A stretch of 10,007 nucleotides of DNA from DAINPP01 sp036743375 (GTDB lineage: Bacteria; Thermotogota; Thermotogae; MWEM01). Of the stretch, positions 1-6,239 are shown one piece after another (position 1 is the stretch's first letter; every line of letters starts with the position of its first letter). The translations under genes and the position numbers were made by a program. The DNA lies in contig DAINPP010000076.1 of the NCBI GenBank assembly GCA_036743375.1, positions 1 through 10,007 on the forward strand. The letters are read 5' to 3'. The notes under the pieces are model-generated. The model searched no databases. It was not told the DNA's origin and saw nothing but the letters and a program-made list of their open reading frames with translations.

Positions 1-902
1 TACATCTTTATGCGAACCGGCCGGCCTTCAATATAACCCCTGTAGCCCTGAGGGGCCAGCTGAAACCGAGGGGCATCTTCAGGAGCCCATTTGAACCCGT
101 AAAATTCGGGGTCGTACGAGTCAATTGCCTCCCAGACCTCCTGAATGGCCACTTCAAAATTTTCATCATCATAAGGCTGTCCCTGAAAAATCATCATCCT
201 GCACTTCGGAAGTTCAATGATCTCACACCCTTCGGGAATCTCTCCCTCAAAATCCAGAGGGACTTCCACCCCCTGAGCATATCTCGATGTTCCCTGTTTG
301 ATCATATTATCCGGAAGCCATACACCCATCGGTTCATTCAAAGCACCTTTGACACTTGTCAGTATCCCCCAGATGTCGCAGGAAACCTCTTCGCAGTATT
401 CAAAATAATGTGTTGCCTTGATCCCTCTTCGTATGATAAATTTTCTCGCTTCTCTATCCACAACCTGTACAAAAACGGTTCTGATTTCTTTCTTGTCTGA
501 CATCGAATCAACTCCTTTTGGATTTTTATCAGGATCATTCACACGATAGGGCATGAACAGTTTGATTGGAGGTGTTTGTCTGGCATAGTGCTTCGGTGTG
601 ATCCCGAATTGTTTTGAAAAAGCCTTTGTGAAACCTTCATGAGAATTAAAATGAAAATCAAAGGCTATGTCTATCACACGGTGTTCTTCATCCCGCAGTC
701 TGAGAGCTGCACTCGTCAACCTCAAAGCTCTCAGATGTTCAAAAACAGCCTTACCGGTAAGCTGTTTGAACAACCTTGAGGCATAACAGGGCGAATAACC
801 GCATGAATTGGCTATCCTTTTCAGTGATAGTTCTTCACGATAATGTTCTTCCATGAAGTCCATCATCGTATTGACCGCTTTGATTCTTTCCTCTCTGTTC
901 AT
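1..902 (-). CDS. AraC-family transcriptional regulator with GyrI-like effector-binding domain (C-terminal end outside window)
   Basis: Reading the minus strand from the ATG at 902 gives 300 uninterrupted codons up to the window edge. Residues 1-108 form an AraC/XylS DNA-binding domain: a first helix-turn-helix around residues 26-48 (GYSPCYASRLFKQLTG) and a second around 76-107 (VIDIAFDFHFNSHEGFTKAF, then the family signature GITPKHYAR). Residues about 138-300 match the GyrI-like/AraC_E_bind ligand domain (YFEYCEEVSCDIWG and GCEIIELPKCRMMIFQGQPY are typical stretches). Proteins of this layout are usually about 290-310 residues, so only a few residues and the stop should be missing. The start is supported by GGAGGT at 908-913, six bases upstream. 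Known members (Rob/SoxS-like DNA-binding part plus BltR/GyrI-type ligand pocket) respond to small amphipathic or cationic compounds; the ligand here is unknown. No clear terminator separates it from the co-directional SnoaL-like gene 311 bp upstream. Confidence 0.9.
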   Translation of the reverse strand, partial: MNREERIKAVNTMMDFMEEHYREELSLKRIANSCGYSPCYASRLFKQLTGKAVFEHLRALRLTSAALRLRDEEHRVIDIAFDFHFNSHEGFTKAFSKQFGITPKHYARQTPPIKLFMPYRVNDPDKNPKGVDSMSDKKEIRTVFVQVVDREARKFIIRRGIKATHYFEYCEEVSCDIWGILTSVKGALNEPMGVWLPDNMIKQGTSRYAQGVEVPLDFEGEIPEGCEIIELPKCRMMIFQGQPYDDENFEVAIQEVWEAIDSYDPEFYGFKWAPEDAPRFQLAPQGYRGYIEGRPVRIKM

Positions 903-1000
903 ACCCGACCTCCGGATGGATGATACCATTTTCGAGGAGATGATTTCTTGAACCTGATTGTCAGTTTTTTATCGTTTAGAAGCAAGAGATATCTTGATTT

Positions 1001-1037
1001 CGTTTGTAAAAATCACGAAATGACAGATGTACAAACG
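1001..1037. promoter_or_regulatory. Inverted repeat upstream of the AraC-type gene (possible operator)
   Basis: CGTTTGTA at 1001-1008 is the exact reverse complement of TACAAACG at 1030-1037, with 21 bp between. It lies about 100 bp upstream of the AraC-type start codon in the 903-1213 gap. The half-site centres are about 29 bp apart, near three helical turns, so a dimeric regulator or a looped RNA is possible. A second small repeat, ATTGCT-GA-AGCAAT, is at 1062-1075. I could not find a convincing -35/-10 pair for the AraC-type gene here; TATAAT on the minus strand at 1148-1153 and TGGTATCAT at 923-931 are the only -10-like sites and neither has a good -35. Apart from these the gap holds nothing I recognise. 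Confidence 0.3.
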
Positions 1038-1213
1038 CCTTTCTAATTCGTTAATACAAAGATTGCTGAAGCAATTCTTCCGTATAATAAGAAATGTTAG
1101 ATATTTTCCGAAATACGACTTTTCATAGACGAGTGTGATTTCAGATTATTATAAAATTAGCTACTCCTTATAAGGGGCCGGCAAAATCATCTCTGTATGA
1201 GTTTTTTGGGTTA

Positions 1214-1606
1214 TTACGATTTCATTTGCTCCAAGATATCGTATATAGGCCAATTTCCCCAGGACTCTACAATTTTACCCTCTGCGATTTTAAAGAATTC
1301 CATCGCCTCAAACACTATCTTTTTACCGGAAGCCGGAACACCAAAGAACTCCCCTTTATGGGTTGCTGAAAAGGTCAGCCGGACGGCAACTCTATCTGTT
1401 TCGGCAATGATGTTGTCGATCTGAACACTCAGATCCGGAAAGATTGTGGTGGCGTTTTTTATGATATCACAGGCATCCCTGTTACTACGTGCCCCATTTT
1501 CAGTGTGTTCATAATAATCGTCCGAAAATAGTGTCATCACGCAATCATAGTCTCTCTGATTATAAACTCTTTCAAAAAATTCTTTTACGATTGTTTTTGG
1601 ATCCAC
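1214..1606 (-). CDS. SnoaL-like / ester cyclase family protein
   Basis: The 130-residue product fits the SnoaL-like polyketide cyclase/ester cyclase group of the NTF2 fold (cone-shaped alpha+beta barrel). Matching stretches are KEFFERVYNQRDYDCVMTLF at the N-terminus, then TIFPDLSVQIDNIIAETDRV, the central GEFFGVPASGKKI and the terminal FKIAEGKIVESWGNW. Members often bind small hydrophobic molecules, and many are non-catalytic or of unknown role, so the substrate cannot be named. Start choice: an upstream in-frame ATG at 1648 would add 14 residues (MILSLSINERRRRI) without family resemblance or a ribosome site. The GTG at 1606 has AAGAAGG (1617-1623 region) nine bases upstream and begins where the family does. 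A promoter ending near 1647 also favours the GTG. It is divergent from the WYL regulator at 1772, which may control it. Confidence 0.8.
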   Translation of the reverse strand: MDPKTIVKEFFERVYNQRDYDCVMTLFSDDYYEHTENGARSNRDACDIIKNATTIFPDLSVQIDNIIAETDRVAVRLTFSATHKGEFFGVPASGKKIVFEAMEFFKIAEGKIVESWGNWPIYDILEQMKS

Positions 1607-1653
1607 AATTCTACGCCTTCTTTCATTAATACTCAAAGATAAGATCATCGTTC

Positions 1654-1682
1654 ATTTTATCATAAAAACAGATAGAGTTAAA
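1654..1682 (-). promoter_or_regulatory. Candidate promoter of the SnoaL-like gene
   Basis: On the minus strand TTTAAC (1682-1677) and TAAAAT (1659-1654) are separated by 17 bp, a fair sigma-A match. Transcription would begin near 1647, just at the upstream ATG (1648), leaving a leader of about 40 bases before the GTG at 1606. This supports the shorter protein. Confidence 0.45.
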
Positions 1683-1702
1683 GATTATGAAAGACTAAGG
1701 CG

Positions 1703-1734
1703 TTGATCATATTTCGATATCAATGAGTTATAAT
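1703..1734 (+). promoter_or_regulatory. Candidate promoter and dyad of the WYL regulator gene
   Basis: A perfect -10 TATAAT lies at 1729-1734. The best -35, TTGATC at 1703-1708, is 20 bp away, longer than ideal. That -35 is part of an imperfect dyad TTGAT-N11-ATCAA at 1703-1719/1723, with ATAT on both sides of the centre, so a regulator bound there would compete with polymerase. Autoregulation by the WYL protein is an inference. Confidence 0.45.
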
Positions 1735-1771
1735 GATCGTAGCAAGGGGATCTTTTTAAAGGGGCAACACT

Positions 1772-2665
1772 TTGAAAATCAACAGATTGTTCAGTATCGT
1801 ACATCTCCTGCTCAACAAAGAGCGGATGACGGCAGCAGAACTGGCGAAGGAATTTGACTGTTCTACAAGAACCATATACAGGGATATCGAAACACTTTCA
1901 ATGAGTGGTATTCCCATCTACACGGATAAAGGCAGCGGGGGCGGCATCAGTCTCCTGAAAGACTTTGTGCTGGACAAGGCCATCATTTCGGAAGAGGAGA
2001 AGAACGGCCTCCTCCTTGGGTTGGAAGTCCTACAGATAGCGGAGTACAATGACAACAACACGGCCATGACGCATCTTAAAAAATTATTCTCAAAAGATAC
2101 GGAACATTTCCTTGAAGTCGATTTCACACCCTTTGACAACAATACTCAAAAAATGAAATTTGAACAGATCAAGGATGCCTTGAAAAAGAGTGTGAGTATA
2201 GAAATCCGATACCGGAATAAATCGAATGAAACGACTGAAAGAATCGTTGACCCTCTGAAACTGATCTTCAAGAAAAAGATGTGGTATCTGATCGCCTTCT
2301 GCCATTCGAGAAATGATTACAGAACGTTCAGGATCTCACGGGTTGAACAGATACAACTGACCGAAATCCATTTTGATCGCGAAGCATATGATACAGAAAC
2401 CTATCGGTTGACTTCCTTTGACAGCAGTAAAAGCGAGTCTGTTGTTTTATGGCTGACGAAAAGTGCCCTGTTTCGTGTAAATGAAGAACTCTTTTCCAGT
2501 GAAATTAAGATTTTGAAGGATTGTATACGCGTTTCATTAGAAACTGAAATAGATGAATGGATGACGAATTACATCCTGTCTTTTGCCGACTATCTGCTTG
2601 ATTGTTCTCCTGAGAAATTAAAAAACAGACTGAAGAAAAAGGCTGAAAAAATCATGAGACTATAG
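1772..2665 (+). CDS. WYL-domain (YafY-type) transcriptional regulator
   Basis: This 297-residue protein has an N-terminal winged helix-turn-helix of the HTH_11/DeoR-like type at about residues 1-60 (MTAAELAKEFDCSTRTIYRD, then the wing GIPIYTDKGSGGGISLL) and a WYL domain at about 140-215. The WYL signature itself is at 171-173 in KKKMWYLIAFCH, followed by the conserved YRTFRISRV at 183-191. The last 80 residues match the usual WCX-type C-terminal extension. Length is normal for the family. The start is TTG at 1772: it gives the typical N-terminus MKINRLF and has AAAGGGG seven bases upstream. WYL domains sense ligands, in some cases nucleic acids or nucleotides, and switch the DNA-binding domain. 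The GyrI-like gene 144 bp downstream in the same direction, with a large inverted repeat in its promoter, is the obvious candidate target. Confidence 0.93.
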   Translation: MKINRLFSIVHLLLNKERMTAAELAKEFDCSTRTIYRDIETLSMSGIPIYTDKGSGGGISLLKDFVLDKAIISEEEKNGLLLGLEVLQIAEYNDNNTAMTHLKKLFSKDTEHFLEVDFTPFDNNTQKMKFEQIKDALKKSVSIEIRYRNKSNETTERIVDPLKLIFKKKMWYLIAFCHSRNDYRTFRISRVEQIQLTEIHFDREAYDTETYRLTSFDSSKSESVVLWLTKSALFRVNEELFSSEIKILKDCIRVSLETEIDEWMTNYILSFADYLLDCSPEKLKNRLKKKAEKIMRL

Positions 2666-2741
2666 GGCTATATTGCGGGGATTCATGTTCTTTTATGGAA
2701 AAAGGTTTATCTTTCAGCAGGTCTTTTGCAGGCACCCTTTG

Positions 2742-2765
2742 AATATGACACACTGATGTCATATT
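2742..2765. promoter_or_regulatory. Perfect 9-bp inverted repeat, probable operator of the GyrI-like gene
   Basis: AATATGACA (2742-2750) and TGTCATATT (2757-2765) are exact reverse complements separated by 6 bp, giving a 24-bp dyad. It is centred eight bases upstream of the -35/-10 spacer middle, covering the position where a -35 element should be for the TATAAT at 2774-2779. No T tract follows, so it is not a terminator. The adjacent WYL regulator is the likeliest binder. Confidence 0.7.
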
Positions 2766-2773
2766 TGGAGTTT

Positions 2774-2779
2774 TATAAT
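2774..2779 (+). promoter_or_regulatory. -10 element of the GyrI-like gene
   Basis: A consensus TATAAT lies 31 bp before the ATG at 2810. Hexamers 15-19 bp upstream (around 2749-2758) do not resemble TTGACA, and that place is taken by the inverted repeat at 2742-2765. A promoter with a good -10 and poor -35 under a dyad may depend on an activator. Confidence 0.5.
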
Positions 2780-2809
2780 CTTCCAGAACGAAAAAGGGAG
2801 ATGAGAGAA

Positions 2810-3265
2810 ATGAAATACGATATCGTAACACTTAACGAAATGAAGGTTGTGGGACAATCTACCGTAACGACAAATGAAAAGGGAAAGGCATTAACAGATA
2901 TAGGCCAGATGTGGCAGCATTTTCTTGGAAAGGGTGTGCTTGAAAGTATCAAAAACAGAGAAGATATACAGACCATCGGACTGTATACGGACTATGAAGG
3001 GGATCACACAAAGCCTTATCGATTCATGTGTGCGGCACGGGTAAAAGAAAATGGGAATCCGGAACTTGAAGAAAGAGTGATCGAAGCTGGAAAATATGCC
3101 AGGTTTGTCGGAAAAGGTCAGATTCAGAAGATTGTGGGAGAAATATGGCAGGCGGTATACGCCTCTGATTTAAAGAGAAAATTTGACTGTGATTTTGAAT
3201 TGTACACAAACGACAGTCAGGATAGGAATAACCAAACGATAGAAGTCTATATCTCTGTTGAATAA
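2810..3265 (+). CDS. Stand-alone GyrI-like / AraC effector-binding domain protein
   Basis: The 151-residue protein consists only of a GyrI-like small-molecule-binding domain: N-terminal strand MKYDIVTLNEMKVVGQS, the aromatic-rich IGQMWQHFLGKGV, GLYTDYEGDHTKPYRFMCA in the middle, and the terminal GEIWQAVYASD with FELYTND and IEVYISVE. Single-domain members include GyrI/SbmC-type proteins, some of which bind or hydrolyse toxic small molecules; the role here is not shown. Start choice: the reading frame is open further upstream (from 2726), but that stretch contains the operator and -10 element and has no ribosome site. The ATG at 2810 has AGGGAG (2795-2800) nine bases upstream and matches the family N-terminus; the ATG at 2801 lies directly against that site. 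A strong terminator follows 15 bases after the stop. It probably acts with, or is controlled by, the WYL regulator upstream. Confidence 0.87.
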   Translation: MKYDIVTLNEMKVVGQSTVTTNEKGKALTDIGQMWQHFLGKGVLESIKNREDIQTIGLYTDYEGDHTKPYRFMCAARVKENGNPELEERVIEAGKYARFVGKGQIQKIVGEIWQAVYASDLKRKFDCDFELYTNDSQDRNNQTIEVYISVE

Positions 3266-3280
3266 ACAGTCTCAAAAGCA

Positions 3281-3310
3281 AAACAGGCGGGAAAAACCCC
3301 GCCTGTTTTT
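3281..3310. terminator. Bidirectional intrinsic terminator
   Basis: AAACAGGCGGG (3281-3291) pairs perfectly with CCCGCCTGTTT (3298-3308) around a six-base loop, an 11-bp GC-rich stem. TTTTT follows on the plus strand, and the A-rich stretch before it (CTCAAAAGCAAAA) gives a U-rich tail on the minus strand. It lies between the convergent GyrI-like and MATE genes and can stop both. Confidence 0.93.
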
Positions 3311-3325
3311 ATTGACAAATAAGCC

Positions 3326-4732
3326 TTAATCTTCTGCAAAAGCGTGACGTGCTTCAAATTCTACCGTATTAAGCTTCTTGATTTCCTTGTTATAAACACG
3401 TCTCATGAAGATCATACAGAACACAAATGACGTAATCTCGGCAATCGGGAACGACCACCAGACGTTGCTGACATTTCCCGTCATCGACAGCAGCCAGGCA
3501 CTTGGCAGCAAAACGAGCAGCTGTCGGATAACCGAGACTTCCAAGCTGAGAAGGCCATGTCCCAGAGCCTGAAAGACAGATAGGGAGATGATCGAGAAAC
3601 CGGCAAGAAAATAACTGATGGCGATCGTTCGAAGCGCCGGAATACCGATAGAAAGCATCATCTCCGTTGCGTTGAACATCTTCAGCAATTGATCCGGAAT
3701 CAGCATCATCACAAGCGCGCCAATAACCAGCATCCCAAAGGCATACATAACACTCAGCTTGACCGTTTTCGTGATTCGCTCCTTGTTCCCCGCCCCGAAG
3801 TTATAGGCCACAATCGGTACCATTCCGTTATTCAAACCGAAGACCGGCATAAAGACAAAGCTCTGAAGCTTGAAGTAAACGCCAAAGACAGCCGTCGCCG
3901 TTGTGGTAAAGGAGATAAGAATACGATTCATGAAATAGGTCATGACGGATCCGATAGACCCCATGATGATAGAGGGAACCCCTACCGAATAGATATTGCC
4001 GATTATTTTGAGGTCCGGTCTGAACCCCTTGAAGGAAATCTTTATCTCATGGTTCTTTTTCATGTTGAAATACAAAGCGATGGACATTCCAAACAACTGC
4101 CCACATATGGTAGCGATGGCAGCTCCCTTAACCCCCATTGCAGGGAATCCGAGATAACCGAAGATCAGAATCGGGTCAAGGATGATGTTGATAATGGCAC
4201 CTGTTGCCTGCGAAAACAGGGTATATAATGTCTTTCCCGTAGATTGAAGCAATCGCTCAAACATGATCTGTAAAAACAGGAAGAATGAGAAGGTACAAAC
4301 GACAAAGATATAGTCCGACCCCATCTTGATGATTTCCTGAATCTTCGTCTGCGATGTGAAGAAGACATCTGAGGCCGTCAGTCCGAAGATGGCAAATACC
4401 AGAAAACTTACAATAGCAAGAAAGATCCCATTATCGGCTGTCTTGTTGGCCATTTTAAATTTTTTAGCCCCAAGATTCCTCGACAAAAAGGCGTTGACAC
4501 CGACACTGGTTCCGACTGCAACCGCGATCATGAGATTCTGTACCGGGAATGCGAGCGAAACGGCTGTCAGTGCATTTTCACCGAGTTGTGCGACAAAGAT
4601 GCTGTCTACGACGTTGTATAACGCCTGTACCAGCATCGAAACGATCATTGGAATGGACATCGTCAGCAGCAGTTTGTTGACCGGCATCGTCCCCATCTTG
4701 TTTTCTTTTACTGAATTCATTGTTTTTTCCAT
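3326..4732 (-). CDS. MATE-family multidrug efflux transporter
   Basis: The 468-residue membrane protein has the hallmarks of a MATE (MatE) transporter of the MepA-like bacterial branch. The N-terminal half opens with PVNKLLLTMSIPMIVSMLVQ, followed by ALYNVVDSIFVAQLGENALT, and the two homologous six-helix halves give 12 membrane segments in all. The second half starts near residue 235 with KIIGNIYSVGVPSIIMGSIG and contains NNGMVPIVAYNFGAGNKERI, the repeat of the N-terminal GTSVGVNAFLSRNLGAKK. Such pumps export cationic drugs, dyes or metabolites using a Na+ or H+ gradient; the substrate is not visible. The start at 4732 has AAGGAG six bases upstream, and that site is formed by the last two codons (AAG GAG) of the MarR gene, which ends three bases before this start. 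The pair is therefore an operon with tightly coupled translation. Confidence 0.95.
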   Translation of the reverse strand: MEKTMNSVKENKMGTMPVNKLLLTMSIPMIVSMLVQALYNVVDSIFVAQLGENALTAVSLAFPVQNLMIAVAVGTSVGVNAFLSRNLGAKKFKMANKTADNGIFLAIVSFLVFAIFGLTASDVFFTSQTKIQEIIKMGSDYIFVVCTFSFFLFLQIMFERLLQSTGKTLYTLFSQATGAIINIILDPILIFGYLGFPAMGVKGAAIATICGQLFGMSIALYFNMKKNHEIKISFKGFRPDLKIIGNIYSVGVPSIIMGSIGSVMTYFMNRILISFTTTATAVFGVYFKLQSFVFMPVFGLNNGMVPIVAYNFGAGNKERITKTVKLSVMYAFGMLVIGALVMMLIPDQLLKMFNATEMMLSIGIPALRTIAISYFLAGFSIISLSVFQALGHGLLSLEVSVIRQLLVLLPSAWLLSMTGNVSNVWWSFPIAEITSFVFCMIFMRRVYNKEIKKLNTVEFEARHAFAED

Positions 4733-4735
4733 TTT

Positions 4736-5221
4736 TTACTCCTTAATTTCACACTTCTTACTTAAATTAACCGGGACTTTTGCCCCCAACCCTTCTAAAT
4801 TATCTATCATTCGACTATAATAATTTTTTAAAATTCCCAGTTCTTCCTCCGAAAAACCTCTGAAGAGCCCACGGTCTACCTCATCGGCTATCCGATGCAA
4901 TTTGTCCGTATAACTGATACCCTTTTCCGTGAGTGTGATCAGATTTCTTCTCAAATCATCCTCGTCCTGTACCTTCTTCAGTAAACCGGCCTTTTCCATT
5001 CGCTTGATGGAAATCGCTACGGTCGATTGACTGATACCGATCTCATCCGCTATTTCTTTCTGTGAGGCTATCATATTCTTCATATCATTCCGAAGGACAA
5101 AAAGAATGATCGGATGAGAGGCGTCACTGAGATCATTTTCTATCTCCTTCTGGTTCAATATGTTCTGATGCATCCTGCCGAGAGTTCTGAACAGCCATTC
5201 CAGTTGGTTTAGCGCATCCAT
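4736..5221 (-). CDS. MarR-family transcriptional regulator
   Basis: The 161-residue protein is a normal-length MarR repressor. A helical dimerisation part (1-50) precedes the winged helix-turn-helix: SQKEIADEIGISQSTVAISI at 53-72 and the wing at 80-101, containing the signature DEDDLRRNLITLTEKG. The C-terminal helices (about 105-150) complete the dimer interface. MarR proteins usually repress their own operon by binding a palindrome over the promoter and let go when a drug or phenolic compound binds. Here a palindrome lies at 5272-5292, over the predicted transcription start, and the cotranscribed partner is a MATE efflux pump, so drug-induced derepression of the pump is the natural reading. 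The ATG at 5221 has AGGTGA six bases upstream. Confidence 0.95.
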   Translation of the reverse strand: MDALNQLEWLFRTLGRMHQNILNQKEIENDLSDASHPIILFVLRNDMKNMIASQKEIADEIGISQSTVAISIKRMEKAGLLKKVQDEDDLRRNLITLTEKGISYTDKLHRIADEVDRGLFRGFSEEELGILKNYYSRMIDNLEGLGAKVPVNLSKKCEIKE

Positions 5222-5239
5222 TTTCTATCACCTGTATCC

Positions 5240-5262
5240 TGTCAGTCATTTTCCATCTGACA
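5240..5262. promoter_or_regulatory. Second dyad in the leader of the MarR-MATE operon
   Basis: TGTCAG (5240-5245) and CTGACA (5257-5262) are perfect reverse complements with 11 bp between. It lies between the predicted transcription start (near 5291) and the MarR start codon. It could be an auxiliary operator or a small mRNA hairpin; the sequence differs from the main operator at 5272-5292. Confidence 0.35.
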
Positions 5263-5271
5263 TTTTTCAAA

Positions 5272-5292
5272 GCCGGCAAATATTTTGTCGGC
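5272..5292. promoter_or_regulatory. Probable MarR operator
   Basis: GCCGGCAAA (5272-5280) and TTTGTCGGC (5284-5292) form a 21-bp dyad around TAT, matching at eight of nine positions. It begins six bases downstream of the minus-strand -10 element and so spans the predicted transcription start. That is the usual place for a MarR-type autorepressor to block initiation. Confidence 0.65.
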
Positions 5293-5297
5293 AAAGT

Positions 5298-5326
5298 ATT
5301 ATAACAGAAAAATAATTAATTTGATA
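5298..5326 (-). promoter_or_regulatory. Promoter of the MarR-MATE operon
   Basis: A consensus TATAAT is present on the minus strand at 5303-5298. At 17 bp upstream is TATCAA (5326-5321), a weak -35, set in AT-rich DNA. Transcription would start near 5291, inside the operator dyad. Confidence 0.6.
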
Positions 5327-5351
5327 TCTTAATTGTTTCAGGTTGAAGTTT

Positions 5352-5382
5352 TTTAGATCTTCTTATGAAAACATGATAAAAT
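5352..5382 (+). promoter_or_regulatory. Weak candidate promoter of the methyltransferase gene
   Basis: TAAAAT at 5377-5382, preceded by TG two bases further up (TGATAAAAT), is the best -10-like site before the methyltransferase. TTTAGA at 5352-5357 is 19 bp away. The match is modest and is offered only because no better one exists in the 5304-5411 stretch. Confidence 0.3.
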
Positions 5383-5411
5383 GAGACTAATTTCCATAAA
5401 GGAGGCGCAAA

Positions 5412-6212
5412 ATGAGAGAAGTAGAACGTTTTTACGATAAGGACCCTTCCATTGAATGGAAAAGACTGGAAAAAAACCGGATAGAGTTTGACATGACAAA
5501 AAAGTATCTGAATCATTTTCTCAAACCCGGATCAAAGATTCTTGACGTGGGTGGTGGCCCGGGAAGATATGCCATCTACCTCTCTGAGGGAGGTCATGAG
5601 GTCTCACTCGTAGATCTTTCATCAAAGAATCTTGAACTGGCGAGAGAAAAAGCGGAAGAAAATGGCATTACCTTAAGGAACTATATTCACGCCAATGCCC
5701 TGAACTTATCCGAAACGGTGGAAGGGATGTTTGATGCGGTTCTGTGTTTTGGTCCGCTGTATCATCTCGTGACAGAGGATGACAGGGAAAAGGCCATCGG
5801 TGAATGTCTTAAAAGGCTGAAACCGGGTGGATTACTCTTCACCGCTTTCATTTCCGCCTTTGCACCGATCAACGATTGCGTCACCTATTATCCCAAAGGA
5901 ATTATCGGCTACAAGGATCAGTTGATCAACTACACAAAGGATGGAGTCAATATCGTCAGTAAAGATAATCCCGGATTCACAACGGCCTATTTTATAGATC
6001 CGATGGCCATAACACCGCTGATGGAAAAATTTGAAATAGAAACATTGGCCATTACAGGTCTTGAAGGATTATTGGCACAGACAAAGGATGCAATCATGAG
6101 CCTGCCTGATGAGGCCTACGATGAATGGCTCGATTTGAATTTTCAGCTTGCTACCAATCCCGTTACCTGGGCCGGTAGTGAGCATATGCTGCATATCGGC
6201 AGAAAAAAATAA
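5412..6212 (+). CDS. Class I SAM-dependent methyltransferase
   Basis: The 266-residue product has a Rossmann-like class I methyltransferase domain. Motif I is ILDVGGGPGRYA at 43-54 (the glycine loop that holds S-adenosylmethionine), the acidic residue ending strand 2 is D68 in VSLVDLS, motif IV is FDAVLCFGPLYHL at 107-119, and LKPGG at 136-140 marks the strand 5 turn. The region after about residue 150 is a lid or substrate domain with no motif I recognise, so the substrate (small molecule, most likely, given the YHL motif and free-standing layout) is unknown. The ATG at 5412 follows a strong AAAGGAGG site six bases upstream. It is divergent from the MarR-MATE operon, so the 190-bp region between them could serve both. 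A terminator follows directly. Confidence 0.9.
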   Translation: MREVERFYDKDPSIEWKRLEKNRIEFDMTKKYLNHFLKPGSKILDVGGGPGRYAIYLSEGGHEVSLVDLSSKNLELAREKAEENGITLRNYIHANALNLSETVEGMFDAVLCFGPLYHLVTEDDREKAIGECLKRLKPGGLLFTAFISAFAPINDCVTYYPKGIIGYKDQLINYTKDGVNIVSKDNPGFTTAYFIDPMAITPLMEKFEIETLAITGLEGLLAQTKDAIMSLPDEAYDEWLDLNFQLATNPVTWAGSEHMLHIGRKK

Positions 6213-6214
6213 GA

Positions 6215-6239
6215 GGATGGGGATTCCCCATCCCCTTTT
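6215..6239. terminator. Bidirectional intrinsic terminator
   Basis: GGATGGGG (6215-6222) pairs perfectly with CCCCATCC (6226-6233) over a three-base loop. On the plus strand CCTTTTA follows. On the minus strand TCTTATTTTTTT follows, an even better U tract. It fills the 25-bp gap between the convergent methyltransferase and ribosomal protection genes. Confidence 0.88.

Noticed and set aside
1164..1177. CTCCTTATAAGGGG as a terminator for the SnoaL-like gene
   Set aside because: The palindrome is only about five pairs with no room for a loop, and it is not followed by a clear T run.
1177..1185. Second copy of the MarR half-site GCCGGCAAA
   Set aside because: Only one half-site is present with no inverted partner nearby; a nine-base match can occur by chance.
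2726..2809. Longer N-terminus for the GyrI-like protein starting at 2726
   Set aside because: The extra 28 residues have no family resemblance, no ribosome site precedes them, and they would cover the operator dyad and the -10 element.
3689..4228. Long plus-strand open frame opposite the MATE gene
   Set aside because: It is the antisense of a clearly conserved transporter, has no ribosome site and an unnatural composition rich in His, Arg and Asp.
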